Notes under the pieces: model-generated
Database searches by the model: none
Told to the model about the DNA's origin: nothing
The model's input: the letters and a program-made list of their open reading frames with translations, nothing else
Made by a program: the position numbers and the translations under genes
Assembly: GCA_949592205.1 (NCBI GenBank)
Contig: CATIUR010000001.1
Span: 310,028,250 to 310,092,249 of the forward strand
Reading direction: 5' to 3'
Source: Helichrysum umbraculigerum
Taxonomy: Eukaryota > Streptophyta > Magnoliopsida > Asterales > Asteraceae
Length of the DNA stretch: 64,000 nt
Part shown: one piece after another, positions 1 through 10,187 of the stretch
How the letters are laid out: the number at the start of each line of letters is the position of its first letter
Position numbering within the stretch: the first letter of the stretch is position 1

Positions 1-60
1 CCACACTTTCGTAGTTAATCACGATTGCATTTAGCATATGCAATAAGCCTTTAAACCAAG

Positions 61-411
61 GTTGTCAAGATCGGGATCTTGACAAGGATCGTTTTTGTCT
101 TCACAAGATCGGAATCGTAAGATCGGATCGAGATCGTAAGATCCTACTTTAATAAATATTTTATATAAAAAATAATTCATTTATAAATTTTTTTATAAAT
201 TAAAACGATCCTACGATCTTGATTACGATCTTTGGTACGATCTTACAACCGATCTTACGATCTTGTTAGCGATCCTACGATCTTGACTTACGATCTTACG
301 ATCTTAGATGCGATCCTATGAAATTACGATCCTATAACGATCTTGCACGTTTTTATGAAGTAGGATCGTAAGATCGTACGATCTTACGATCAAGATCGCG
401 ATCTTGATAAC
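61..411. repeat. GATC-dense quasi-palindromic block
   Basis: About 27 GATC tetramers occur in roughly 350 bases, where one or two are expected. The left part (61-150) mostly reads AAGATCG or GATCGTAAGATC, and the right part (205-350) mostly reads the complement, CGATCTT or GATCTTACGATC. An AT-rich stretch at 150-200 lies between them, so the block resembles a large imperfect inverted repeat. A compact palindrome repeats the word at 362-391. I do not recognise the family; it could be a MITE or a low-complexity tract in an Athila 3' region. Confidence 0.7.
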
Positions 412-606
412 TATGCTTTAAACCCCTCGGTATCCCGAGTGGACGAGTTATAGTCTCGTGAGGGTTTCCTGTGAACATACCCACAAAGTTCATTCCTGAA
501 AATAAAAATATAAAAGAAAAACATAACATATATAAAAATAAACACGGGTTGTCTCCCAAGAAGCACTTTTGTTTAAGTGTCGGTAAGTTCGACATGATCT
601 GGTAAC

Positions 607-1640
607 TTATTCTTGCAGAGTTACATCTGAAGTATGTTCAATAACAGTATCTTCATAATATTTCTTCAATCGATGTCCATTAACTGTAAAAATAGCTCCA
701 GCGAAGGCTACTAAATCCACACTTCCATTTGTATGAACTTGGTGAATAACAAACGGTCCGCTCCATCTGGATTTCAATTTACCCGGAAATAACCGAATAC
801 GTGAGTTATATAAAAGCACACGTTCTCCAGCAACAAACTCTTTATCTCCTCGAAGTCTTGCATCGTGCCATTTCTTCGTCCTTTCTTTATAAAATCTTTA
901 ATTCTCATAAGCATTCCAAAGAAGCTCATCTAACTCATGTAACTGTAAAAAGCAATGCTTACCAACTTCATCGGTATCCATGTTGCATTCTCGAAGTGCC
1001 CAATATGCTTTGTGTTCTATTTCCACTAGTAAATGACAAGCTTTTCCATAAATTAATCTATACGGAGTACAACCTGTAGGTGTCTTAAATGCTGTCCTAT
1101 ATGCCCAAAGTGCATCATCTAACTTTTCCGACCAATCTTTTCTGTTGGAACCAACAGAACGTTCCAAAATACGTTTTAATGCACGATTTGTATTTTCAAC
1201 TTGTCCACTAGTCTGAGGATGATAAGGTGTAGCAAATCGATGACTAACTCCATACCTTTTTAATACCTTCTCTAATTGAGTATTACAAAAATGAGTACCT
1301 CGATCACTAATCAATGCCTTGGGAGTTCCAAATCTGGAAAATAATTGTTTAAGAAATTTCACCACAACTCTAGCATTATTTGTAGGTAATGCTTTTGCCT
1401 CAGCCCATTTAGAAACATAATCCACAGCTACTAATATGTACCTATTACCGTGACTCATAGGAAATGGTCCCATAAAATCAATACCCCAGACATCAAAAAT
1501 TTCACAAACCTGTATACTACTCTGCGGCATTTCATCACGTTTAGAAATGTTCCCAGCTCTTTGGCAAGAATCACAATTCCTAACGAATGCATATGTATCT
1601 TTAAATCGTCGGCCAATAAAAACTTGCGTCAAATATTTTC
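607..1640 (-). pseudogene. Athila pol: integrase, broken
   Basis: This is the integrase part of an Athila polyprotein, which would join element cDNA to chromosomal DNA. The second half of the HHCC zinc domain is visible ([11 protein letters not shown]). The catalytic core follows, with the first Asp in WGIDFMGP, the second in LISDRGTHF and the Glu in [11 protein letters not shown]-terminal SH3-like part (GPFVIHQVH) lies at 607-819. One in-frame TAA near 898 separates the core from the C-terminal part. A frameshift at about 1612-1640 separates it from the RNase H frame. No chromodomain follows, as expected for Athila. Confidence 0.85.
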
Positions 1641-2640
1641 TTTGCAGTGTAACTTGGTCCATTATGACCGCCTATTGGTCCTTCATGACAATGCTTTATA
1701 ATCTGTTGAGCTTCTTCACCATGTACACATCTTCTAATTATGCCATCTGCACAGTATCTGAAAAGAAATGGATCTTCCCAAAAATAATACTTTAAATCAG
1801 AAAAGAATTTCTTCCTCTTCTGGTAATCCATCCTCGGTAGAATTTTAGTAACCAAATAATTTGCATAATTTGCAAACCAAGGTATCTCTGTTAATTCTTG
1901 TACTGTCATAAGTTTCTCATCCGGAAATGAATCTTGAATTTCCTCTTCATCCAATGCTTCCAACTCTGGATTTTCCAATCTTGACAAATGATCAGCTGCG
2001 ACATTTTCAGTTCCTTTCTTATCCTTGATTTCAATATCAAATTCCTGCAATAAAAGAATCCATCGCAATAAACGAGGGCGCGCATCCTGCTTATTAAAAA
2101 AATACTTCAAAGCAGAATGGTCAGTATAAACCACAGTTTTAGTTAAGACAAGATATGAACGAAATTTATCGAAAGCAAAAACCACTACCAGAAGTTCCTT
2201 TTCCGTAGTTGTGTAATTTTCCTGAGCATCTGTTAATGTCTTACTGGCATAATAGATTGGCTTAAACTTCTTATCAATTCTCTGTCCTAAAACAGCTCCA
2301 ACCGCATAATCGCTAGCATCACACATTAATTCAAAAGGTAAATTCCAGTTTGGACCTGTCATAACTGGCGCAGATGCTAACTTTTCTTTTAATGTTTCAA
2401 ACGCTTGTTTGCATTTGACTGTAAATTCGAATCTTGCATCTTTTTCCAACAAATGATTCAGCGGTCTTGCTATTTTTGAAAAATCTGGTATAAATCTCCG
2501 GTAAAATCCAGCGTGTCCTAGAAAACTCCTTATTCCTTTTACATTTGTAGGATAAGGTAATTTTGAAATGGCTTTAATCTTTGCTTGATCTACCTCGATT
2601 CCTATTTTGGATATTTTATGACCTAAAACAATTCCTATTT
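1601..2640 (-). pseudogene. Athila pol: RT tail and RNase H, truncated
   Basis: The reading frame starts inside the RT thumb/connection (GHKIS near 2620), runs through [12 protein letters not shown], and continues into RNase H. RNase H landmarks are the Asp of [11 protein letters not shown], the Glu of TTTEKELL and the Asp of VYTDHSAL. A linker to the integrase zinc domain follows ([11 protein letters not shown]). The RT palm, protease and gag are gone because the element is cut at about 2640. Reading continues from about 2640 down to about 1612 before the frameshift into integrase. Confidence 0.85.
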
Positions 2641-2645
2641 TGGAT
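2598..2645. other. Athila/Tat recombination junction with a 15-bp direct repeat
   Basis: The word ATTCCTATTTTGGAT occurs at 2598-2612 and again at 2631-2645. The first copy lies in Athila RT coding sequence. The second bridges the point where minus-strand Athila coding gives way to plus-strand Tat gag coding. There is no TSD and no LTR end here. The pattern fits end joining with a short templated filler, rather than clean integration. Confidence 0.6.
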
Positions 2646-3461
2646 TTTGGTCATATAACTGAGGATTGTATCGCCCTCGGGAAGGAGATCAGCCATCTGC
2701 TTAGCAAAGGATACTTGAAAGAATTATTCGGGAAAAAGAAGGATCACTGAAGAAATCACGATAAAGCTCAGGATCCTGAAGCTCAAGATAATCACAGGAT
2801 CCCTAATAGGGCAGGATCACCACCATCAGATGCCAAGGTAATCAATTTTATTTCTGGCGGCTCTGATATTTGTGGTACTTCTTATTCTGCAGCAAAAAGG
2901 CATGCCAAGGAATCCAAATCAGAAAAGCAATACAAACCAACAAGGACCTCTACGAAGAAAGATGAGAAAGTCATAGCTTTTGATGAAGATGATTTGGAAG
3001 GCGTTCAGGATCCTCATCATGATGGTTTGGTTATTACTCTATATGTTGCCAATCATTTTGTGCGAAGGATCCTGATCGATGGTGGGAGCTCAGTTAACAT
3101 CATTCGGTTGGAAACTTTGAAAAGGATGGGTATCCCAGAATCTGAGATCACCTCCAGATCTACTGTGTTGGTAGGGTTCAATGGAGAAGCAAAGAATACA
3201 GTTGGGGAAATCAAATTGCCAATCTACATTGAAGGGGTAAATTCGATTCAAAAGTTTTGTGTTATGGATTGTTTATCAAGCTATAACATTATCCTAGGTA
3301 GACCCTGGTTACATGACATGAAAGCAGTACCCTCAACATATCATCAATGTGTCAAATTGCCTACTCCTTGGGGGGTTGTCAAGATCAGCAGTGACCAACA
3401 AGAAGCAAAAGATTGTTATACAACATCGATGAAATCTACTACCAAGCCTCCGTCAGCATAG
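2646..3461 (+). pseudogene. Tat gag tail and aspartic protease
   Basis: The beginning reads as the last part of a gag zinc-finger-like region (GHITEDC) and a basic tail (GYLKELFGKKK), then a TGA stop at 2748. From 2994 the frame encodes a retropepsin-like protease. It shows ILIDGGSSVNII, in which the usual D-T/S-G active-site triad is D-G-G, and a later ILGRPWLH motif. The frame ends with TAG at 3459-3461. The element would use this protease to mature its polyprotein. Confidence 0.75.
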
Positions 3462-4408
3462 CAATTAAGGAAGAAGGCATGGGATGTCTTGGAAACCAGC
3501 GAACATGATGTCAAAGAAATGCCGCTTGTTTCGAAGGATCCTGATGAAAAGGTGCTTATAGGCTCGAAGATGCCTGAGGATCTTGAACAGAATCTGATGA
3601 AGTTCTTGAATCAAAGAAGATCAACTTTTGCCTGGAAACCAGAGGATATGACGGGTATATCTAAGGATATTATAACCCATAAACTTGGAATTGATAACAA
3701 TTTCAGGCCGGTCCAACAAAAGAGAAGAAATTTGCTCCGGAGAGAAATGCTATTATCCAGGCAGACATTGAAAGATTACTTGATGCTGGCATGATAAGGG
3801 AAGTAAAATTCCCAAGATGGTTGGCAAACGTGGTGGTGGTACAAAAGAAGAATGGGAAATGGAGAGAGTGCGTGGACTACACTAATCTCAACAAAGCCTG
3901 TCCGAAGGATCCTTTCCCATTACCCCATATTGATTCGATGGTGGACGCTACGGCTGGCCATGAGATCCTAACCTTCATGGATGCCTCATCGGGATTTTAG
4001 CAAATCCAGATGGAACCATCGGATCAGGAGGACACTGCTTTCATAACCCCCACAGGTATATATTGTTATATTGCTATGCCTTTTGGTCTTAAAAATGCAG
4101 GTGCAACATATCAAAGGCTAGTTAATATGATGTTCAAAGAACAATTGGGGAGTACAATGGAAGTATACATTGACGACATGGTGGTAAAGTAAAAGAAAGC
4201 TGAGGATCATCTTCAAGATCTTCAGGTGGCCTTTGACATTCTGGATCGATTTAATATGAAACTTAACCCTGCAAAATGCCACTTTGGAGTGGGGACAGGA
4301 AAGTTCTTGGGATATATGGTGACAAAAAGAGGGATATAAGCTAGTCCGGAACAGATCAAAGCTTTTCTAAATTTAAAGTCTCCATCGAGTCCTAAAGATA
4401 TACAAAGA
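3462..4408 (+). pseudogene. Tat reverse transcriptase, multiply broken
   Basis: The RT domain is spread over several open pieces. Recognisable blocks are KWRECVDYTNLNKACPKDP, the MPFGLKNAGATYQR primer-grip region, and the catalytic YIDDMVV near 4170-4187. Damage consists of a frameshift near 3730 and stops at 3998 (after DASSGF), 4190 (just after the YIDD block) and 4337. Several stops could be C-to-T changes of Gln or Glu codons, as expected for methylated repeats. The catalytic YIDD residues themselves are still present. Confidence 0.85.
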
Positions 4409-4990
4409 TTGACAGGCAGGATAGCAGCTTTGAACCGCTTCATTTCAAGATCCTCAGACAGATGCAAAGAATTCTATGACATCCTGAAAAAGAATAAAAG
4501 ATTTGAATGGGGAGAGAAACATGAAGCTGCGTTCCAGGAGTTAAAAAATTATTTATCTTCAGCGCCTTTATTAATGAAGACTGAGAATGGCGAGCCACTA
4601 TTTCTCTACCTGTCAGTATCCCGAAATGGTGTAAGTGTTGTGCTGGTCAAGGATCATGAAGGGCAACAACATCCTGTCTACTACGTAAGTAAAAGCCTAT
4701 TAGATGCTGAGACCAGGTACTCTCATCTTGAAAAACTCATACTTGCATTAGTTATGGCATCAACTAAGCTTAGGCATTATTTTGAGACACACCCTATTCA
4801 TGTAAGGACCAATTACCCTATTAAAAGTGTTTAGAGAAAACCAGAAATATCAGGAAGATTAGCTAAATGGTCTATGAAATTAAGTGCTTATAACTTAATT
4901 TATAAACCTAGAAATGCAATTAAATCACAAGCTTTAGCAGACTTTATTGATGATTTTACTAGTGATCTTCAAAATGAGGTAGATTTAGAG
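4409..4990 (+). pseudogene. Tat first RNase H domain
   Basis: The connection and retroviral-type RNase H region includes FEWGEKHEAAFQELK and HPVYYVSKSLLDAETRY. A stop (TAG) at 4832-4834 interrupts the frame before RLAKWSMKLSAYNL. The residue after LYLSVS is Arg-Asn-Gly, where RNase H of this type normally has an acidic active-site position, so the domain may also be catalytically altered. From about 4830 the sequence is visibly richer in A and T than the flanking Tat coding sequence. Confidence 0.75.
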
Positions 4991-5683
4991 ATACAGGAAT
5001 TAAATCAAATAAGTGAGAAGTGGACATTACATACTGATGGTTCTTCAAACATAAAAGGAACTGGATTAGGAATTGTATTGAAATCACCTCAAGGTGATAT
5101 TATGCCTCAAGCTATAAGATGTGAATTTCAAGCCACAAATAATGAGGCGGAATATGAAGCATTAATTGCAGGATTACAATTAGCTAAGGATATTGGTATA
5201 AAACCCTTGGACGTATATGTTGACTCATTGTTAGTTGCTAATCATTATAATGGAATATACACTGTGTAAGTAGATAGATTAGCTTTGTATTTGGATGTAG
5301 TTAAAGATCTTGTAGGTAGCTTCGAGATCCTCAACATCCAACATGTACCACGTGAGGATAACACTGAAGCGGATGGTTTAGCTAATTTGGGATCATGTCT
5401 CAAGATCCCGCCAGAAGTTAAGATACCGATCACGCATATCATGGCACCTGCCATTACTGATAAAGATAGCAAGGAGGAGCAAATATGCGATATTGATGAT
5501 CTTGAGTCTGGAGATAATTCGGATACATCAGGTTCTAGGGGCAAGTCAGGATCATGGAGGCAACCGATCATGGAGTATTTGCAGAATGATGTGATCCCTA
5601 AGGATGAAACCAAGCCTAAAGCATTCAGATTAAAGGTATCTCGTTTCACCATTGAAGATGGATTATTATATCGTAAATCCCTT
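4991..5683 (+). pseudogene. Tat second (archaeal-type) RNase H and integrase start
   Basis: A second RNase H follows directly: LHTDGSSN (Asp), NNEAEYEALIAGL (Glu) and YVDSLLV (Asp), with a distal EADGLANLGS block. This tandem RNase H arrangement defines Tat elements. A stop lies at 5267-5269. From about 5560 the frame enters the linker before integrase (RFTIEDGLLYRKS). It is cut at 5683 by element A and resumes in frame at 51845. Confidence 0.85.
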
Positions 5684-6255
5684 TGTCGCACCCCTAAGTT
5701 CATGAATAGCGGAAGCATACTTTGGGTGCGACTAATCAAGGTAATCAAAACACATAAGATATATAGGAACGACTCTATATGCGTCATTTACAAAAGTTTA
5801 CATTGATAGATAAATGTTTACAAAGTTAAAGCTATTACATAGCTCGTGTCCCGAAAATGAGAGATTTCAATACATAAATAATGTTACAAAATATATTAAT
5901 GCAAGGAAATCTCTAATGTCTGCATGCTGACTCGAGCTACAGTATCCTGTGTGGGCAGTCCAACCTACTGCTGAGTACCTGTGATACATGCTAAAAATGA
6001 TCAGCTAATGCTGGTGAGCTCGCAGGTTTGAATATCAAATATCGTATGAACCGCATGATTTAATGTACAGATTTGCAACCAAGCAAATAATAATGTATAC
6101 AGCCATGAGCACATAGTCTGAGCCTTAACTGAGGTGTTAGGATCACAATCAAGTGCCTGATTGAGGGTGCCTCCCCACGAGTGCCTAATCCACACTCGTA
6201 AACCTCAAATGTTAATGCGTCCGTTTGACCAGTCAGTGCTTGCTAACCCGGACGA

Positions 6256-6268
6256 GGATTGTCAATCC
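6256..6268. other. Conserved palindrome GGATTGTCAATCC in Tekay-type LTRs
   Basis: The same palindrome sits at a comparable place in all seven Tekay-type LTR copies in the window: 6256-6268, 36080-36092 (A), 38221-38233, 49073-49085 (C), 23436-23450, 29075-29089 (B, extended to GGGATTGTCAATCCC) and 61250-61264 (F, opposite strand, central base changed). It is preceded by a conserved CGGACGAGG-like word. The function is unknown; a protein-binding cis-element is possible. Confidence 0.6.
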
Positions 6269-6680
6269 TATATGGTACCATACACTAACATTTGCGCTAC
6301 CGAAGTATTACCAAACTATGTTGTGGAGGACTTAAAATGATTAGTTGTGTAAACTCATGTAGTATATAAAAAGTTTGTACTCACGTTCACATGTTAAAAA
6401 CAAGCAATGAATCACACCCCAGAGTGAAAACAGTAAAAAGAGGGGCCATGAGACTCACCTGAGTCTGATGCGTTTATCTCAATAAACGTGCGTTGCTTAG
6501 CCAAGCAATGATGTCCGAAGACTGTAACCTGAGGGCGTCCAAGACGCGCGTTGGTTAATATGACTAGGTATCCTAAAAGATCACCTATGCTAGTTGATCA
6601 CACAACTAGTAATGTCCAATACATTTGGTTTGTTTGTTTGCGTTTTGAAAACGTATACGGCCCGTTGGTGACGGTTTGTA

Positions 6681-6706
6681 ATAATAATCTCAACTATTAT
6701 TATTAT
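6681..6706. other. Conserved AT-rich hairpin next to CCCGTTGGTGA word
   Basis: The word GGCCCGTTGGTGA is followed by TTTGTAATAATAAT, a short spacer, and the complementary ATTATTATT. The same order appears in LTR C (near 38640), in LTR B (GACCCGTTGGTGAAAG, near 23990 and 29600) and in F on the other strand (near 60745-60800). It always lies just beside the variable inverted-repeat array. The stem could form in RNA or single-stranded DNA; no function is known to me. Confidence 0.5.
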
Positions 6707-6829
6707 ACTTGTGTTTTTGTATACTTAATAAAGTATATATGTCTTATGTATAAGTTGTATCGTATCCGATTTGTTTGGCATATCATATTCCAATACTTAG
6801 AAAAATAATTCAACTTCCTGTTTTTTTGG

Positions 6830-7104
6830 CGACACTGGGCTAGTGTCGCTATAGGCGACACTAGTTAGGCGACACTAGGTGAGTGTCGCTGGATTCATGA
6901 TTTTAAATTGATGAGCAACATTAGATAAGTGTCGCTATAGGCGACACTTCTTCAATTATGGCGTCACTATGGTAGTGTCGCTAGTATAAATCTGATTTAA
7001 GTATTTCAGCGACATTGGAGGAGTGTCACTATATAGGCGACACTTGGCTCAGCGACACTAGCCTAGTGTCGCTAGCACTGTTTTTGGCACTCTAGCGACA
7101 CTAG
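6830..7104. repeat. GCGACACT/AGTGTCGC inverted-repeat array in LTR A (left copy)
   Basis: More than a dozen copies of GCGACACT or its complement AGTGTCGC lie in 275 bases. They are usually paired in opposite orientation with 4-8 bases between, so many could form hairpins. The right LTR has the same array at about 36651-36908 with a 20-base-scale deletion after the third hairpin. The array ends just before the sequence 'ggtttgacccgaggtttttacccaa', which is shared with the other Tekay LTRs. Confidence 0.85.
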
Positions 7105-8488
7105 CCGCTGTTAGTGCAATTTGTGTTTCGTTTTACGGTCAAACGTGCTCGGTTTGACCCGAGGTTTTTACCCAAGTCTTATAACTGATAAATAAGCATT
7201 TTAGAACTATGGTTGCATTTTATAAGTTTCTCGAAGTGTCAGTTTTTTGGAGATACCAAAACAGTCCCTAAGCTTAATAGTTCCAGATTTTTACTCGGTT
7301 TCGACTCGCGATTTCACCCATTTCTACTCCGAATCAAGCCTAACAAAAAATCACACGTATTCTCCTAGGTGTCTAGTTTATTTCTGCGCTTTATGGTAAT
7401 TTTATAAGTTCATTTACTATTTTAAACAAAAATAAACATGAAGAGTGGTCAGGTTTGGTTCAAAACAGACCTTCGCTCAAAGATTGGGTTATACACGAAA
7501 ATCCGTGTATTTCAGGAAATGGCTAAAAGAAGAACTTTTTGCATAAGACAAAAATACCTAACTTTTCCAAGTGGTCTCATACGTTTATTTTGTGTGTACG
7601 ATTTTATATGATTTTTGGCATGGAGCTGTTTTTCTGAGATGTTTTCTGTTTTTATAAACAAGTTCCAAAAACGAGTTTCAAGTTTCGGTTTGGACATTAT
7701 CTAGCTAGAACCTCAACTAGACATGTAAATAAATATAATAAAGGTAGTTTTGAGGAGTCGGAAACTTACAAGTGTCGTATGAAAATTCCGAAAAGATAGA
7801 AATGTTTAGCTCCGAATGGTGATCGTTTTCCTCCAAACAAGCTTGATGATTTAAGGGGTTTTGGATGGTGGTTTTTGGTGGTGGAGTGGGACGGTTTTTA
7901 GAGAGAGAGAGAGGTGGTGAAGAGAGAGGATGTAGAGAATGATGAAAATGAAAATGATGGTGATGGTGTTTGAGTGAGTCAAAGAAGCAAGAGGTGGGCA
8001 AGGGTATGGGAGGCCATATCCCTTTGCCTTGGCCGGTTTTTTTTGGTGGGGTCCACGGGTGTGGACTTCACCAATTTTTCGTTCCCTGTATCCGTGTTCC
8101 GTGCGGTGTTCGTTTCCCCGGTCGTTTAATCGTTTATGTTTCAATCGTTTAGTCGCGTGACGATTTATAATCGTTATAATCGTTATCGTAAATACACGAT
8201 ATTTTTAGTGGAAGTATTTCATCCAAATACTTTGTCTTGAGTTATAAAAATATAACTTGAGTTTAATTTGATTTGTCGGGCGCGCCTCGCGCGTTTAATT
8301 CGTGTCGGTTACGTTTTAAATAAAACGTACATTGTTTTGTATATTATTAATACATAATAATATAATGTGAATAACTATTATTTAAATATTAAATAGATTT
8401 ATGTTATTTATTAAAAGTTGCACCAACGTCCGTATGTATCGAAATCCATCCGATATAAAGAGGCACGATTTAGCCAAATCGCGTATGC

Positions 8489-8493
<5 letters not shown>

Positions 8494-8556
<63 letters not shown>
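8494..8556. repeat. (TA)n microsatellite in LTR A
   Basis: An uninterrupted TA dinucleotide run of about 63 bases. The matching place in the right LTR (51676-51748) holds an interrupted TA run, so the tract has changed length since insertion. Confidence 0.95.
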
Positions 8557-8558
<2 letters not shown>

Positions 8559-8646
8559 ATACATTAATTAACCTAATCAAAGGACTAATTACATGTATTA
8601 CAGAGAATTAGGCACTAAAACTAGCCCTAATTTGGCGGGTGTCACA

Positions 8647-8659
8647 TTCTCCCCTTGTT
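8647..8659 (-). other. Element A polypurine tract
   Basis: Read on the minus strand, AACAAGGGGAGAA lies directly against the LTR start TGTGACACCCG. This is the expected site and composition of the plus-strand primer. Elements B (26236 onward) and C (40206 onward) have AACAGGGGGAGAA-type versions in the same place. Confidence 0.75.
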
Positions 8660-8685
8660 AAGAGAATTTCGTCCCGAAATTTTGT

Positions 8686-10182
8686 TCATATGGTGGTTGG
8701 AGTTGGATTTGTGAATAACTGAGGATACTTGAGTCGCATCTGGTCTTCCCATTCCCAAGTGAATTCCGGACCACGCCGCGAATTCCACCGGACTTTAATG
8801 ATGGGAATACGACTTTGTTTGAGTTGTTTGACCTCACGGTCCATGATTTCTGCGGGTTCTTCGATGAAATGAAGTTTGTCATCATTGCGGATTTCGTCTA
8901 GAGGAATGATAAGTGTCTCATCAGACAGACATTTCTTAAGATTAGAAATGTGAAATGTGGGATGCACACTGCTGAGCTCGGGTGGGAGCTGCAATCGATA
9001 TGCCACTGGACCAATCCTCTCAAGGATCTCAAAAGGTCCAATGTACCTGGGATTTAACTTCCCGCGTTTTCCGAATCGAATGACACCTTTCCAAGGTGAT
9101 ACTTTGAGCAAAACTCGATCCCCAACCTGGAACTCGAGATGCTTGCGTCTCACGTCAGCGTAACTTTTCTGACGATCACGTGCGGCTTTTAGCCAATTTT
9201 GAATGCCAACGATTTTCTCGGTGGTTTCGTGAATAATTTCTGGACCAGTGAGTTGGCTATCTCCCACTTCGGTCCAACAGATAGGTGATCGGCACTTACG
9301 ACCGTACAGTGCTTCGAATGGTGCAGCTTTGAGGCTGGAGTGATAACTGTTGTTGTACGAAAACTCGCAGAACGGTAGATGGTTTTCCCAGTTTGCACCG
9401 AAATCAACTACGCAGGCTCGTAGCATGTCTTCCAGTGTTTGGATTGTTCGTTCACTTTGGCCGTCGGTTTGTGGATGGTATGCGGTACTCATATCTAGAC
9501 GAGTACCCAATGATTTTTGTAATGATTGCCAAAAGTGAGAAGTGAATCGACTATCTCTATCAGAGATAATTGAGATAGGAACGCCGTGTCTAGATACTAT
9601 CTCTTTCAGATATATTCGTGTGAGACATTCCATCTTGTCAGTTTCCTTGATCGCGAGGAAATGAGCAGATTTTGTGAGCCGATCTACGATCACCCAAATG
9701 GTATCGCAACCGCTAGATGTTTTTGGGAGTTTTGTGATAAAATCCATGGAGATCTGCTCCCATTTCCATTGAGGGATTTCCGGTTGTTGGAGCAACCCGG
9801 AAGGTTTCTGATACTCGGCCTTGACCTTAGAACAGGTTAAGCATTTGCAGACATACGTGGCTATGTCAGCTTTCATGTTAGGCCACCAGTATAGTTCTTT
9901 GATACCGTGATACATCTTGTCAGATCCAGGATGTATAGAATAGCGAGATTTGTGTGCTTCTTCCATTACTAAATCTCGTAAGTTGCCGAAGCTGGGTAAC
10001 CATATTCGGTTAGAGAATTGTCGAGTACCGTTGGGTTTGGTCTCGAACTGTTTGTCCATGCCTCGCAAGGCTTCGTTTATGATGTTTTCAGTTTTGTGTG
10101 CTTCAAGTTGAGCAGTGAGGATTTGAGTAACAAGATTGTTATGAATGTTCATGACGAGTGCTCGGACTCGAAGAGGTTTTGT
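8686..10182 (-). pseudogene. Element A pol: integrase and chromodomain fragment
   Basis: An open frame of 488 codons (8686-10152) is the C-terminal part of pol. The integrase zinc domain has His67, His74, Cys104 and Cys107. The core has Asp137 (SMDFI), Asp198 (SDRDSRF) and Glu234 (GQSERT). The C-terminal [16 protein letters not shown] block and a chromodomain-like end ([10 protein letters not shown] to [11 protein letters not shown], residues about 435-471) follow. Such chromodomains are known to steer chromovirus integration. The frame has no internal stop but is separated from RT by insertion D, so it is an interrupted gene. It ends 39 bases before the LTR. Confidence 0.85.
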
Positions 10183-10187
10183 GCGTT

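Larger units (their letters stand above)
421..2640 (-). mobile_element. Truncated Athila-lineage Ty3/gypsy remnant
   Basis: Minus-strand pol fragments (RT tail, RNase H, integrase) are followed by a non-coding stretch at 421-606. That stretch includes a 'cttgggagacaacccg' segment of the kind that follows pol in Athila elements. The integrase wording (for example [12 protein letters not shown] and RGTHFCN) is Athila-type. No LTR, primer-binding site, gag or protease is present. The element ends abruptly at about 2640, where plus-strand Tat sequence begins, so it is a recombination-truncated relic. Confidence 0.8.
2646..5683 (+). mobile_element. Tat-lineage Ty3/gypsy element, left segment
   Basis: Plus-strand gag tail, protease, RT, RNase H and a second, archaeal-type RNase H appear in order. 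The second RNase H domain is the hallmark of the plant Tat lineage. The 5' LTR and most of gag are missing, cut off at the Athila junction. The segment ends at the TSD CCCTT (5679-5683) where element A is inserted. Integrase continues at 51845 after the second CCCTT. At least seven in-frame stops and one frameshift mark it as old. Confidence 0.85.
5684..8646 (-). repeat. Element A left LTR (3' LTR in element sense)
   Basis: This 2963-bp LTR has TG...CA ends. It matches the split right LTR (35528-37641 plus 51030-51839) nearly throughout; scattered substitutions and a few indels are visible by eye. The LTR contains a conserved palindrome at 6256, an AT hairpin near 6681, an array of GCGACACT inverted repeats (6830-7104), a short GA-rich and GATG-rich tract near 7895-7970, and a (TA)n tract. 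ORFs called inside it show no recognisable domain. Confidence 0.9.
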
